A stretch of 64,000 nt of DNA. It comes from Wocania arenilitoris. Its GTDB lineage: Bacteria; Bacteroidota; Bacteroidia; Flavobacteriales; Flavobacteriaceae. The translations under genes and the position numbers were made by a program. The DNA lies in the NCBI RefSeq assembly GCF_021728535.1, contig NZ_JAKKDU010000019.1:1-64000 (forward strand). Direction: 5' to 3'. The notes beneath the pieces are model-generated. The model was not told the DNA's origin. It saw nothing but the letters and a program-made list of their open reading frames with translations, and ran no database searches. Shown piece after piece: positions 1 to 8,075 of this stretch (the first letter of the stretch is position 1; every line of letters starts with the position of its first letter).

Positions 1-80
1 ATATGATCACTCATAAATCCAATATACACTTTTTCAAAGTGTTTTGAAAAACCATCCGTTTTTCAAACTTTTCCTTTGAA

Positions 81-100
81 CCCCGCAGCAAGCTGCGAGG
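81..100. repeat. REP-like palindrome
   Basis: A short GC-rich palindrome stands out from the AT-rich surroundings: CCCCGCAGC and GCTGCGAGG pair around AA with one mismatch, flanked by GAA and AATTC. From memory, elements of this form are dispersed in intergenic DNA of Flavobacteriaceae. It lies downstream of the minus-strand gene ending at 170, where it could also act as an RNA hairpin. The rest of 1-169 shows no gene. Confidence 0.5.
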
Positions 101-169
101 AATTCTTTAGATTAAATCATTATAATTTGCTTTTTCTTTGTAATGTTGCTTTAAACATGCATAATTTGA

Positions 170-1864
170 TTAGTTATTATTTGCTTTCAAAGAATCAATT
201 TTCCGTTGTAAACGTTCTATTTCTTTAGTCCTTTTATCAACTACTGGAATTACTAATGTTGAATCTGTAGTTTGTTTAACAATATCAATCTCTTTATTCT
301 CTTCCGCAAAATAATAGCCAATACCTTCGCTCAATCTCCATGCTTCATTTAATTGGTCGTAAACCATTTTATCCCATTTACTTGGGTGTTTTACATCAAT
401 CCAAATAACGTCACGGTATTCACTATCAATAAGTACCAAATCTGGAGTTGCAGAGCCATCAAATTGTCCAGCATCTTTTTCGCTAATAGCAGAAACAGTA
501 CCTAAAAAGAACATGCGCTTTCTACCTGCAATATCTTTAATATAAGGCCTAAACTCTACTGGTGTATTCGCCGTCCAATCGTATTCTTTTCTAGATTCTT
601 TAACTTTTAATGGCATTGCTGAAACTCCAGCATAACCTTGTTTTTTTGAAGCGTGATCGTAGTAATATAATGCATTCGATCCATCTGCGGGAATAAATAC
701 GCTAAAGGTTAAACTGGTACGCTCCTCGCCTACTGGCTCTAACCCAAACCAATGATACAAACCACTATAAGCATTAGAATCGGTATCTGAAAAAACAAAA
801 TCAGTAACAAAAGGTTGTTGGTTTTGATCTTTTGGTAACTCTGGTATTTTGACTGCTGTTTCCATATTCCAAGGCAATGGATCACTAAATCCGCCTAAAA
901 ACTTTAAAGATTCGGCTTGTATTTGCGAGACTTTTTCTGCCAATGTATTTTGCCCATTCAAATACGGATAATTCTTCATTTCTTCTGGACTTATATAAGT
1001 TCCTTTCCCGATTAAAATACGTTCTATATAATCACTAAAAACGTGTTCGCCATTATTTATAACCATTACGCCACCAAATGTTGGATACGGAAACAAAAAG
1101 CCTTTCCATTTAATTAAACTTACAACTTGCACCCACTGTCCAGTATCGTTTTTCATATAAAACGTATCACTAGGCTCCATGGTAAACAATTGAAAAATAT
1201 TGAAACGTTGCACCACAGCGTTATAGGTATTTCTACTAAACTTTAAAGATTCACCAATTGAAAAGATTACTGGGATTCTGTTTTCGTTTGAAAATCTAGG
1301 GAATGGCGTAGTACTAGATACTGAAAAAACTTCTTCAGTGTTATCGGTTATACCTTGCCATACATACTTCTCTGTTGGCTGAATGGCCATCGTCCATTTA
1401 TTCTCACCATCAACACGAACTAAATGTGGTAACGAAACATCTTTTGTTTCTCCAACACTTTCGTTTGCCATTGATAAAATATTTTGCAATGGTTGAATGC
1501 GCTCATTTTGCGTTAGAGGTAATTCGTTAATTTCTATACGATTCAAGTTATTAAAAACATTATAGGTTTTTATGTAATCGTACATTTTAAAATGCCAACC
1601 AATAACATATAAAATTCCGAAGAAAAGAACTAACAATCCTAAAATACCAATGCGTTTTCCTGTACTTGCAGAATTTCTAAACTTTCGTAATCCAAAAAAT
1701 AATACTGTAGCGCTTAAAAGAATAATGAAAATAAACTTTCTAACAAATAATAATGCAGGTTGATAATCGTCGCGCAAAACAAATAATGCTACTAACAAAA
1801 TTAAACCTATAACTATAGTTATGGTTTTTTGTTTTTTTCCTTTATTCCAGTAGTTTTTTAGCAT
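170..1864 (-). CDS. Membrane-anchored protein of unknown function, 564 aa
   Basis: I do not recognise this family. The N-terminus is basic and has three hydrophobic helices at about residues 14-30, 41-58 and 70-90, so the protein is anchored in the inner membrane. About 450 mostly soluble residues follow, with aromatic-rich beta-like segments and a charged, possibly coiled C-terminal end (KEIERLQRKIDSLK). The large domain could be periplasmic or cytoplasmic; the sequence does not decide. It lies 200 bp after the 174-aa membrane protein on the same strand, and is the last gene of the minus-strand run containing the AAA+ ATPase. Co-transcription with that run is uncertain because of the gap. 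No enzyme motif was found. Confidence 0.75.
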   Translation of the reverse strand: MLKNYWNKGKKQKTITIVIGLILLVALFVLRDDYQPALLFVRKFIFIILLSATVLFFGLRKFRNSASTGKRIGILGLLVLFFGILYVIGWHFKMYDYIKTYNVFNNLNRIEINELPLTQNERIQPLQNILSMANESVGETKDVSLPHLVRVDGENKWTMAIQPTEKYVWQGITDNTEEVFSVSSTTPFPRFSNENRIPVIFSIGESLKFSRNTYNAVVQRFNIFQLFTMEPSDTFYMKNDTGQWVQVVSLIKWKGFLFPYPTFGGVMVINNGEHVFSDYIERILIGKGTYISPEEMKNYPYLNGQNTLAEKVSQIQAESLKFLGGFSDPLPWNMETAVKIPELPKDQNQQPFVTDFVFSDTDSNAYSGLYHWFGLEPVGEERTSLTFSVFIPADGSNALYYYDHASKKQGYAGVSAMPLKVKESRKEYDWTANTPVEFRPYIKDIAGRKRMFFLGTVSAISEKDAGQFDGSATPDLVLIDSEYRDVIWIDVKHPSKWDKMVYDQLNEAWRLSEGIGYYFAEENKEIDIVKQTTDSTLVIPVVDKRTKEIERLQRKIDSLKANNN

Positions 1865-2065
1865 AATAAGAATTTTTAATTTTCGCCATGTTTTTTGGCA
1901 TGTCTAATAGATAGTACCATAGCAATAATCATTAAAACAGGTGTTAGCAATCTTAAACAATTTTTCTATTTAAAACTACTTTTGTAATCACATCTTAACA
2001 ATTCTATTATTAACAGAATAGCAAAGAGTACAATTTATATACCTAAATTTGTTTTTGTTCATTTT

Positions 2066-2590
2066 TCACAACAAACCTTTATCTTTTAATCGTTCACGAG
2101 CACTTTTCTCCTCAGTTTTTGGGGTTTCTTTTTTATGCTCAGGTGCTTCTTTACCTACATCTTCATCTTTGATCTTTATATCCTCAATAAAATCTTTTCC
2201 TTTCTCAATGGTCTCTTTTACAACATCTTCTAAAGAGTTACTCTTTTCATCAATAACTTCACTTGATTTAAATATAAAATTTGCTAAATATGTTCCTGCC
2301 AAAGTGCCAACAATCATTGATGCAAAAATGGAAATAGTTGCAATATCTATTGGAATTAAAAACTTAGTAATTACAATGCCTATTAAAAATAAAAACCCAA
2401 TAAACACCAACCTGATTATAAATTTTTGTTGATAAACAAAGCCTGTTTTATCTGTGGGTTTTATTTGTAAGCCTCTAGAGTACATTAATTTATTAAAGAA
2501 TCGATATAATCCGTTTCCGTGAGATTCTCGCCAGTAAATTAATGCTCCAAATAAAATGGATCCAATAAATATGATTAATTCTAGTGTCAT
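2066..2590 (-). CDS. Small membrane protein with acidic/basic tail, 174 aa
   Basis: Family not recognised. There is an N-terminal hydrophobic helix (residues 3-20), then a loop, then two more helices at about 58-80 and 84-106. From about residue 110 the protein is a highly charged tail rich in Lys and Glu, ending KSARERLKDKGLL. That layout suits a membrane anchor with a cytoplasmic tail that binds a partner. It is on the same strand as the AAA+ ATPase run, but a decayed GIY-YIG gene lies between it and the 411-aa gene upstream, so membership of the operon is only probable. The start at 2590 gives an immediate hydrophobic segment. Confidence 0.75.
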   Translation of the reverse strand: MTLELIIFIGSILFGALIYWRESHGNGLYRFFNKLMYSRGLQIKPTDKTGFVYQQKFIIRLVFIGFLFLIGIVITKFLIPIDIATISIFASMIVGTLAGTYLANFIFKSSEVIDEKSNSLEDVVKETIEKGKDFIEDIKIKDEDVGKEAPEHKKETPKTEEKSARERLKDKGLL

Positions 2591-2606
2591 TGTTTATGAG
2601 TGTTTT

Positions 2607-2630
2607 GTCATCCTGAACTTGATTCAGTAT
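2607..2630. repeat. Dispersed repeat, CTGAACTTGATTCAG type
   Basis: The sequence GTCATCCTGAACTTGATTCAG has an imperfect palindrome (CTGAAcTTGATTCAG). From memory, GTCATCCTGAACTTG-type elements are common intergenic repeats in Flavobacteriaceae. It abuts the end of the decayed GIY-YIG gene. Confidence 0.45.
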
Positions 2631-2633
2631 CTA

Positions 2634-2906
2634 TTAATATTTCCAATCGGAAGATAAATCTTTCCATTCTTTATTATCAGTTTCAATTAAATTTATTTTC
2701 CATTGTCTATTCCAATTCTTTAATTGTTTTTCTCTTTTAATAGCGTCATCAACATATTAAAATTGTTCGAAATACAGTAATTTACACAATCTGCATTTCT
2801 TTTTAAAACCTCAACTATTTTATATTTATGCTCAAAATATTCTTCTTTCTATTTTATTTGTCATTCCAATATATAAAGCTCCATTTTTTTTAGAAAATAT
2901 GTACAC
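2634..2906 (-). pseudogene. Decayed GIY-YIG endonuclease family gene
   Basis: Reading the minus strand gives two separated blocks of a small GIY-YIG protein. The first is YIFSKKNGALYIGMTNKIER, holding the Y-I and Y-I-G core, and then a stop. After a frame shift comes KLLYFEQF, a stop, and YVDDAIKREKQLKNW followed by NRQWKINLIE and a C-terminal DLSSDWKY. The order matches the roughly 85-100 aa stand-alone GIY-YIG proteins common in Bacteroidota. At least two stops and a frame change break it, and the N-terminal part is shortened. The remainder of the 2591-2999 gap shows no gene. Confidence 0.8.
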
Positions 2907-2999
2907 TTAAAATTGATAATAATTACCTTTAACTCTCTATATAAATTCCGCATCAAGTGTGGAATGAAAAATAGTCTCTATAAAATTAGTCTATAATTT

Positions 3000-4235
3000 T
3001 TAAATATTGTTACTAATCGTTTCAATTACCCAATCTTTAAAGGAATCATCCCAAGATTTAAAACTATTGTAAAACGCTTCTTTATCGTACCAATACAAGT
3101 ATAATACATCTTTAGGAGAAATGTTTACCAAAAGCATCCATATTAAATCTTGGTGTTTGGCTTCTAAAGATGAATGCGGTTGATGCAAGGCTTCAAAAAG
3201 TTTATCATCAACAATATCGGCTATTTTAAATTCGTTACTAGTTTCTAATTTTTCTAAATACCGTTCTACACTCATTACTTTTTTTCGTGCTTCAATATCT
3301 AATTTATTTAAATAGCTTTTATACAACAACGGATCTTCTAAGATATTTTTAATGGGATGCTGCACTTTTTTTAACTGCTTAAACATTTCAAACTTTTTAA
3401 TACGCTCATAGCGCTTTGTTTTTACAACAGCTTCTAAATCGTATTCAATAATAACATGATCGCGTAATTTTTCCATTAATTCGGGTTGATGAATATGATA
3501 AATAAGCACATCATAACTTACATCTTTTATAGCTTCTTTATGCCATTTTTTATCTTCAAAAACTACAATGGGTTTGATAAAATCTCGCAATACATACACC
3601 CCTCCAAAAGCTTTGGTATAAAAGGAATCTGTTGTAAATTGCAATTCGTGTAAATCTAAATCTCTGTGGCGTAAATCTCCATGTTTTTTAGCTGATTCTA
3701 ATAATTGTTGATGTATAGTTTCATCAATAAAATTATGGCCTCTATTAAAGGTTTCTATAAGTTCTAATTGTTGCGCTTTAATTTTGTCTAAATCGTTTAT
3801 TAAATGAAAGTCTATGGTAATAGTATTGTATTTTAAAACATCTAGAGGCTCGTAAAAAGCATCAATATTTTGGTCGAAATCTAAACATATTGCACAATCG
3901 CGTGTGATATCGTTTATTTTGTTTCCGTGAATTTTGAAAACAAATTTCATGATATCTCTATCAAATGTATGAAACGGCACATAAACTGGTTTACCTTTTT
4001 GTAAAGGAGAAATTATGATTCCGTGCGGATTCGCATCACCGTTATTTAAATAATGAAGGTCTTTTTTCTCGTCAGCGATTTCGGGACTCCAACCAATACC
4101 ATCAATGGAAAATGTTTTGAGTTTGGTTTTTGTAAACCCAAGCTTTACTAGGCATTTGTTATAACGCTCAACTAGTTTTCCGCTTACAGGAATAAGTTCA
4201 CTTCTATATAAATTGGCTTGTATTAGTTTTTGCAT
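3000..4235 (-). CDS. Conserved protein of unknown function, 411 aa (possibly DUF6638)
   Basis: A soluble protein without signal peptide or membrane segment. The N-terminus (MQKLIQANLYRSELIPVSGK) and the GDANPHGIIISPLQKGKP stretch remind me of the family catalogued as DUF6638; that is from memory and unchecked. The middle contains HGDLRHRDLDLHEL, rich in His and Asp, and a long charged helical region follows at about 270-330. Its ATG overlaps the Nudix gene stop in a TAATG arrangement at 4233-4237, so translation of the two is coupled. It therefore belongs to the same transcript as the Nudix hydrolase and the AAA+ ATPase. No catalytic motif could be assigned. Confidence 0.8.
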   Translation of the reverse strand: MQKLIQANLYRSELIPVSGKLVERYNKCLVKLGFTKTKLKTFSIDGIGWSPEIADEKKDLHYLNNGDANPHGIIISPLQKGKPVYVPFHTFDRDIMKFVFKIHGNKINDITRDCAICLDFDQNIDAFYEPLDVLKYNTITIDFHLINDLDKIKAQQLELIETFNRGHNFIDETIHQQLLESAKKHGDLRHRDLDLHELQFTTDSFYTKAFGGVYVLRDFIKPIVVFEDKKWHKEAIKDVSYDVLIYHIHQPELMEKLRDHVIIEYDLEAVVKTKRYERIKKFEMFKQLKKVQHPIKNILEDPLLYKSYLNKLDIEARKKVMSVERYLEKLETSNEFKIADIVDDKLFEALHQPHSSLEAKHQDLIWMLLVNISPKDVLYLYWYDKEAFYNSFKSWDDSFKDWVIETISNNI

Positions 4236-4825
4236 TACAACAATTTATTTATTCGAATATATTGTAACAACATAATCGTTCTAGCATCAATAATTTTATT
4301 TGAATCAATCATATTTAATGCTTCCTTAAAAGAAACTTCTAAAACTTCTATTTCCTCTCCTTCAATTTCTAATCCGCCACCATTATCTATTTTATCGGAA
4401 TCTCGATATTCGCTTATAAAAAGATGCACTTGCTCTCTTACTATCCCAGGTGACAAAAACACGGTGCTCACTGCTTTTATATTTGAAACGCTATACCCCA
4501 ATTCTTCTTTGGCTTCTCTTATAGCTGAGGTTTCTGGTGATTCGCCTTCGTCAATTGTACCACCACAAACTTCGATAGAAACGCCTTCTGAAACGCCAGC
4601 AACATAAACTGGTATTCTGAATTGTTTAGATAAAACAACGCTTTGTGTTTCTGGATTATACAATAATATAGCTACACCATCACTTTTTCCGTATGTTTCG
4701 TGCGATAAGCGTTTCCAATTACCATTTTTAAATTTAAAATCGAAATCTACACGCTCTAACTTACCCCAAAATTGAGATAGTACGGTTGATGTTATGTTTT
4801 TTATTCTCTTATCTTTTCCCATCAA
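4235..4825 (-). CDS. NudK-like Nudix hydrolase
   Basis: A 196-aa Nudix enzyme with a perfect Nudix box, G-x5-E-x7-REUxEExGU, seen as GTIDEGESPETSAIREAKEE then LGY at about residues 88-111; the glutamates bind catalytic Mg2+. The surrounding pattern (ILLYNPETQSVVLSKQFRIP before, LSPGIVREQVHLFI and GGGLEIEGEEIEVLE after) matches the E. coli NudK/ADP-ribose pyrophosphatase branch, which cleaves GDP-mannose or other sugar nucleotides. The real substrate is unknown. Its start overlaps the end of the AAA+ ATPase gene by 17 bp and its stop overlaps the next start. This places a nucleotide-diphosphate hydrolase firmly in the AAA+ operon. Confidence 0.88.
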   Translation of the reverse strand: MMGKDKRIKNITSTVLSQFWGKLERVDFDFKFKNGNWKRLSHETYGKSDGVAILLYNPETQSVVLSKQFRIPVYVAGVSEGVSIEVCGGTIDEGESPETSAIREAKEELGYSVSNIKAVSTVFLSPGIVREQVHLFISEYRDSDKIDNGGGLEIEGEEIEVLEVSFKEALNMIDSNKIIDARTIMLLQYIRINKLL

Positions 4826-6773
4826 ACTGCTCTCTAGCCTCAGTTTCTATATTTAATTGATTCACTCTAGCATCAACTTTTCGTTTAAAATCGGTATCAG
4901 CTATTGTAGCAACATTGTCTAAATACCTAACCACTTCTTGTTTTCTTATTTCTGAAAAATCTAACCCTTTCATATTGGCTTTCATCAATTCTTGCAGCAT
5001 ACCAAATTTAGTATCGTAATCTTTTTTGAAATAAATATCTGGGTTTTCAAACCAATCGTCTTCTAAATCAAAATCTGTTAATCGCAATGAAATTGCTGAT
5101 TGAATATTCCTCACATCACGCGATGAAAAGAATGGGAAAATCTGTTGGATTTCTTTAAATAAGCTTGCGTAAAACATATGCTCATTAGCGTCGTGCATTT
5201 TATCTACCTTTTCAAAAGTTTCTAAAACACGCTCTTCTGTTGGCTTTTCAATAGCATTTAAAATATCGCCCATACTTTTAGCTAAACCTTGATCTTCTAA
5301 ATATTTATAGCCTTGCGGATTTTGCATATTGACAAAATCAGGCATGGTTTTATCAAACTTTTTCCACCAAATATAATCTTGATCTAAAAAGTCATGCTCT
5401 GTTCTTGCACCATCTATTTTAAAGCGCCCCTGCACACGAGAAATAACAGCTTTATCAAGCATTTCGGGAAGGTTTGTAAATAATCCGATAGAACTATTAC
5501 CATAATTAACCGCATAAGCACCTTCTGTATATCTTAAAAACACACCGATAACCTCTTTCACACCAGCTGAAACACCTTGTGCAGTTCGCTCTTGCAAATT
5601 GTTTTCGGCATCATCAATAGGTGCAAAAATAAGTTTAGTAGGATCTTGTAATGGCTTCATCCACTCAACCATTTTTTCGGCAGAACCACCTTGAAATGTG
5701 CTAATCAACGTATCTGGCATGGGGTGAAACAAAAATGGAATATCGAGATTATCGCAATGCTCTTTAAGTCTTGTGGCAATAGCTGCAATCAACATAGATT
5801 TTCCAGTTCCTGGAATACCGTAGCCCATAAACACTGGCATAAAACCTCCCAATTCTTGAAACGGATTCTTTTTAGCAATAAAATCGTAACTCAACATACG
5901 CTCAGTTAACCGTCGTGCAAAATGTTTTGCATCTCGATTACCTACTATTTGCTCAAATTGGATTTTGTTGAATTCAATACTTTTGGCTGTACCTGAAAAC
6001 ACGTTAGACCAACCTGAAACGGCAAATTCAGATTTTTCAAGTTTATAGGTTCTATCTTCAATGGTTTCGGTGTATTCTAAAGCGCTTTTACGCAATTGAA
6101 TTTCATCAATCAGTGCCTCAAAATAAACAACAGTAAAGTCTATGACATCTTTATCAGATTTAATAATCTCCGGATGTCCTAAATATTTATCATAATAAAA
6201 CAAGCTACATGAAACTCCTTTTAGTGGTGATAAAAGTGATACCTCAGGAATGCCTGCAAATTTCTGTTTCATCACACTTAAATCATCTGAAGCATGTGGC
6301 TTTAAATCATGTAAAATTTTATAAGCTTTAGCAAAAAGCATAAAAGCAGTAGCAGTATGCATTTTGCTTTCAAATTCACGCTTGCCGTTATTATCTAAAG
6401 CAGATTTGTTTTCATTTAAACTCGATAGCCCTGAAGCATCATAATAACTATCTTTAATCCAAATACCTAAAGTTATGCCTTCTTGAACCGCATAAAGTGT
6501 TTGATTTAAATAAATCGGGATGGCGACTGAATCTGGTAACAATCTCTTTTTTAATGCTAATATGGTTTTAGAAACCGAAGTTATTTCAGCAGTATTCGTT
6601 CCATTATTAGCACGCGATAGATACAATAAAATAGATTCGTCTTTAGCATCTTTATCCTTGTTTTTTGCGCGTGCACCTTGCTCCCATTGTATAGATTTTA
6701 AATAGGATGCCGCTTCATCACGAAGCATATCAAGTTCGGCTAATTTTATTGGGAATGTTGAGTTGTGTTCCAT
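4809..6773 (-). CDS. AAA+ family ATPase, 654 aa
   Basis: A single AAA+ module sits in the middle of the protein. Walker A is GIPGTGKS at about residues 318-325, Walker B is LIFAPIDDAENN at about 378-389 with an unusual DDAE in place of DE, and VISRVQGRF at about 438-446 carries candidate arginine-finger/sensor residues. About 280 helical N-terminal residues and 200 C-terminal residues have no family I recognise. No signal peptide or membrane helix. AAA+ proteins of this size remodel or move other proteins. The immediate partners here are the 353-aa protein upstream and the overlapping Nudix hydrolase downstream. It may be the motor of an undescribed complex. Confidence 0.85.
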   Translation of the reverse strand: MEHNSTFPIKLAELDMLRDEAASYLKSIQWEQGARAKNKDKDAKDESILLYLSRANNGTNTAEITSVSKTILALKKRLLPDSVAIPIYLNQTLYAVQEGITLGIWIKDSYYDASGLSSLNENKSALDNNGKREFESKMHTATAFMLFAKAYKILHDLKPHASDDLSVMKQKFAGIPEVSLLSPLKGVSCSLFYYDKYLGHPEIIKSDKDVIDFTVVYFEALIDEIQLRKSALEYTETIEDRTYKLEKSEFAVSGWSNVFSGTAKSIEFNKIQFEQIVGNRDAKHFARRLTERMLSYDFIAKKNPFQELGGFMPVFMGYGIPGTGKSMLIAAIATRLKEHCDNLDIPFLFHPMPDTLISTFQGGSAEKMVEWMKPLQDPTKLIFAPIDDAENNLQERTAQGVSAGVKEVIGVFLRYTEGAYAVNYGNSSIGLFTNLPEMLDKAVISRVQGRFKIDGARTEHDFLDQDYIWWKKFDKTMPDFVNMQNPQGYKYLEDQGLAKSMGDILNAIEKPTEERVLETFEKVDKMHDANEHMFYASLFKEIQQIFPFFSSRDVRNIQSAISLRLTDFDLEDDWFENPDIYFKKDYDTKFGMLQELMKANMKGLDFSEIRKQEVVRYLDNVATIADTDFKRKVDARVNQLNIETEAREQFDGKR

Positions 6774-6780
6774 ATTTTTA

Positions 6781-6826
6781 GTCTACAGTTTTCGGTCTCA
6801 GTGTGCAGTACTGAATACTGCGTCTG
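6781..6826. repeat. CAGT-rich intergenic repeat
   Basis: A short stretch built from repeats of CAGT/ACTG-type words (ACAGTTTTCGGTCTCAGTG, GCAGTACTGAATACTGC). Similar stretches occur at 7903-7925 (CTTCAGTTGTCAGTATTCAG) and 62479-62500 (AACTGAGACTGCAAACTGC). It fills the gap between the 353-aa gene and the AAA+ ATPase start. Confidence 0.4.
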
Positions 6827-6833
6827 CGACTAT

Positions 6834-7895
6834 CTACTTTTTTAAATCAATTTTTAATTCTGAAATTTGAATCGGTGCCTTTTCAAGCGTATTCATAATC
6901 TCAGGAGTTTTGTTATATAATAATTGAATGATTCTATGCGGAGCAAAAACGTATTTCTTCTTAAATGCGTCATTCCATTTTTGTAAAATTTGCTTGTTAA
7001 AAAAACCACCATCTTTAAACTCACCACTAGAACTCACTTCATCTAATCTTAAAGAAATGGAGTAAGACTCTAATGGGATTTCCTTTTTAGAAATAGCTTG
7101 TAAAATAGCATGTGTAATATCATTTTCATCTTTTGCAAATACATTATGAATAGGTCCTAAATCAATTCGTTTTATAAGTTTTGGTGATACTTTTGGCAAT
7201 TTTCTATCAATAGTGTATGCCATAGTATCTAAATTCATGTCTCTATCTGCAACCGTTTTTAAAACCTCGTAAATGGTATCTTTATAATCATTTACTCGAT
7301 TGCCATCATAATTAAAATACATAAAGCATATAAATGGTCTGTTATGCGATACATCATAAAAACTCCAGCTTACTAACAAATCTCCAGCAGATTTTTTTGG
7401 GGCAGTCACTATTTTTCCTTGCACAAAACGATTAAAAATATATTCTTTTTTTACAGACGTATAATAAACTATTGATGCCGCTTGAAACAATCTGCTTTTT
7501 TTAACATGTTCTTTTTTTCGCATTAGCGTATTTAAAAACTCCTCTCTTAAAGTATTTATTGGGGTTAATTTCCCTAAATATTCGTCTCGCAATTCTAAAT
7601 CGTTAAATAAATACCGAAACTCTAAATAATTTGGAAACCCAGAATAGGTTAAATCTACCTTCATATTATCCTCATCATACATATACTTAACACGCATAGC
7701 CTCAATGGAATACAACAACAAATCGCAATACTGCTTAAATAATTGCACCTCAATTTCATTGCAAATTTTTTGCTGCTGCACCGCTACAATTAATTCTTTA
7801 AAAGCAAAATCAACCATTTTATGGTAAAAAATATAATGCTCTTTAGAATCGAGAATAGCTGAATCTAATGGTGTAACAATATGGTTTATGGACAT
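6834..7895 (-). CDS. Conserved protein of unknown function, 353 aa
   Basis: Family not recognised. It is a soluble protein of mixed helix and strand without signal peptide, membrane segment or obvious metal or nucleotide motif. The middle has a strand-rich core (SAGDLLVSWSFYDVSH, FICFMYFNYDGNRV), and the C-terminus ends in a Lys-rich IQISELKIDLKK. The gene lies between the coiled-coil gene (180 bp upstream) and the AAA+ ATPase gene (60 bp downstream), all on one strand. That position suggests an adaptor or substrate component working with the ATPase, which is inference only. Confidence 0.75.
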   Translation of the reverse strand: MSINHIVTPLDSAILDSKEHYIFYHKMVDFAFKELIVAVQQQKICNEIEVQLFKQYCDLLLYSIEAMRVKYMYDEDNMKVDLTYSGFPNYLEFRYLFNDLELRDEYLGKLTPINTLREEFLNTLMRKKEHVKKSRLFQAASIVYYTSVKKEYIFNRFVQGKIVTAPKKSAGDLLVSWSFYDVSHNRPFICFMYFNYDGNRVNDYKDTIYEVLKTVADRDMNLDTMAYTIDRKLPKVSPKLIKRIDLGPIHNVFAKDENDITHAILQAISKKEIPLESYSISLRLDEVSSSGEFKDGGFFNKQILQKWNDAFKKKYVFAPHRIIQLLYNKTPEIMNTLEKAPIQISELKIDLKK

Positions 7896-7902
7896 TTATT
7901 AA

Positions 7903-7925
7903 GTCTTCAGTTGTCAGTATTCAGT
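7903..7925. repeat. CAGT-rich intergenic repeat, second copy
   Basis: GTCTTCAGTTGTCAGTATTC resembles the CAGT-rich stretch at 6781-6826. It lies immediately upstream of the 353-aa gene. Confidence 0.35.
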
Positions 7926-8039
7926 TTAGCCACGAATACACTAATGTTTAAGTTAATCTTGTTGTTAACAAAAAAGCTTGCGTTAAGGATTAAAATATTT
8001 GTTGAAGCTCCTCACAGAGAGCAACTGCCGAAAGCCTGA

Positions 8040-8058
8040 CCCCGATTTTTCATCGGGG
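8040..8058. repeat. Hairpin CCCCGAT/ATCGGGG
   Basis: CCCCGAT and ATCGGGG form a perfect 7-bp stem around TTTTC, just downstream of the stop of the coiled-coil gene. It has the look of a dispersed intergenic palindrome and may also attenuate transcription between the coiled-coil gene and the 353-aa gene. There is no strong T-tract. Confidence 0.5.
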
Positions 8059-8075
8059 TAACGCACCAATTACTT

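Noticed and set aside
2049-2432. 127-aa plus-strand frame over the 174-aa membrane protein
   Set aside because: Ser/Phe-rich reverse reading of a charged tail; the minus-strand frame has proper helices and fits the operon.
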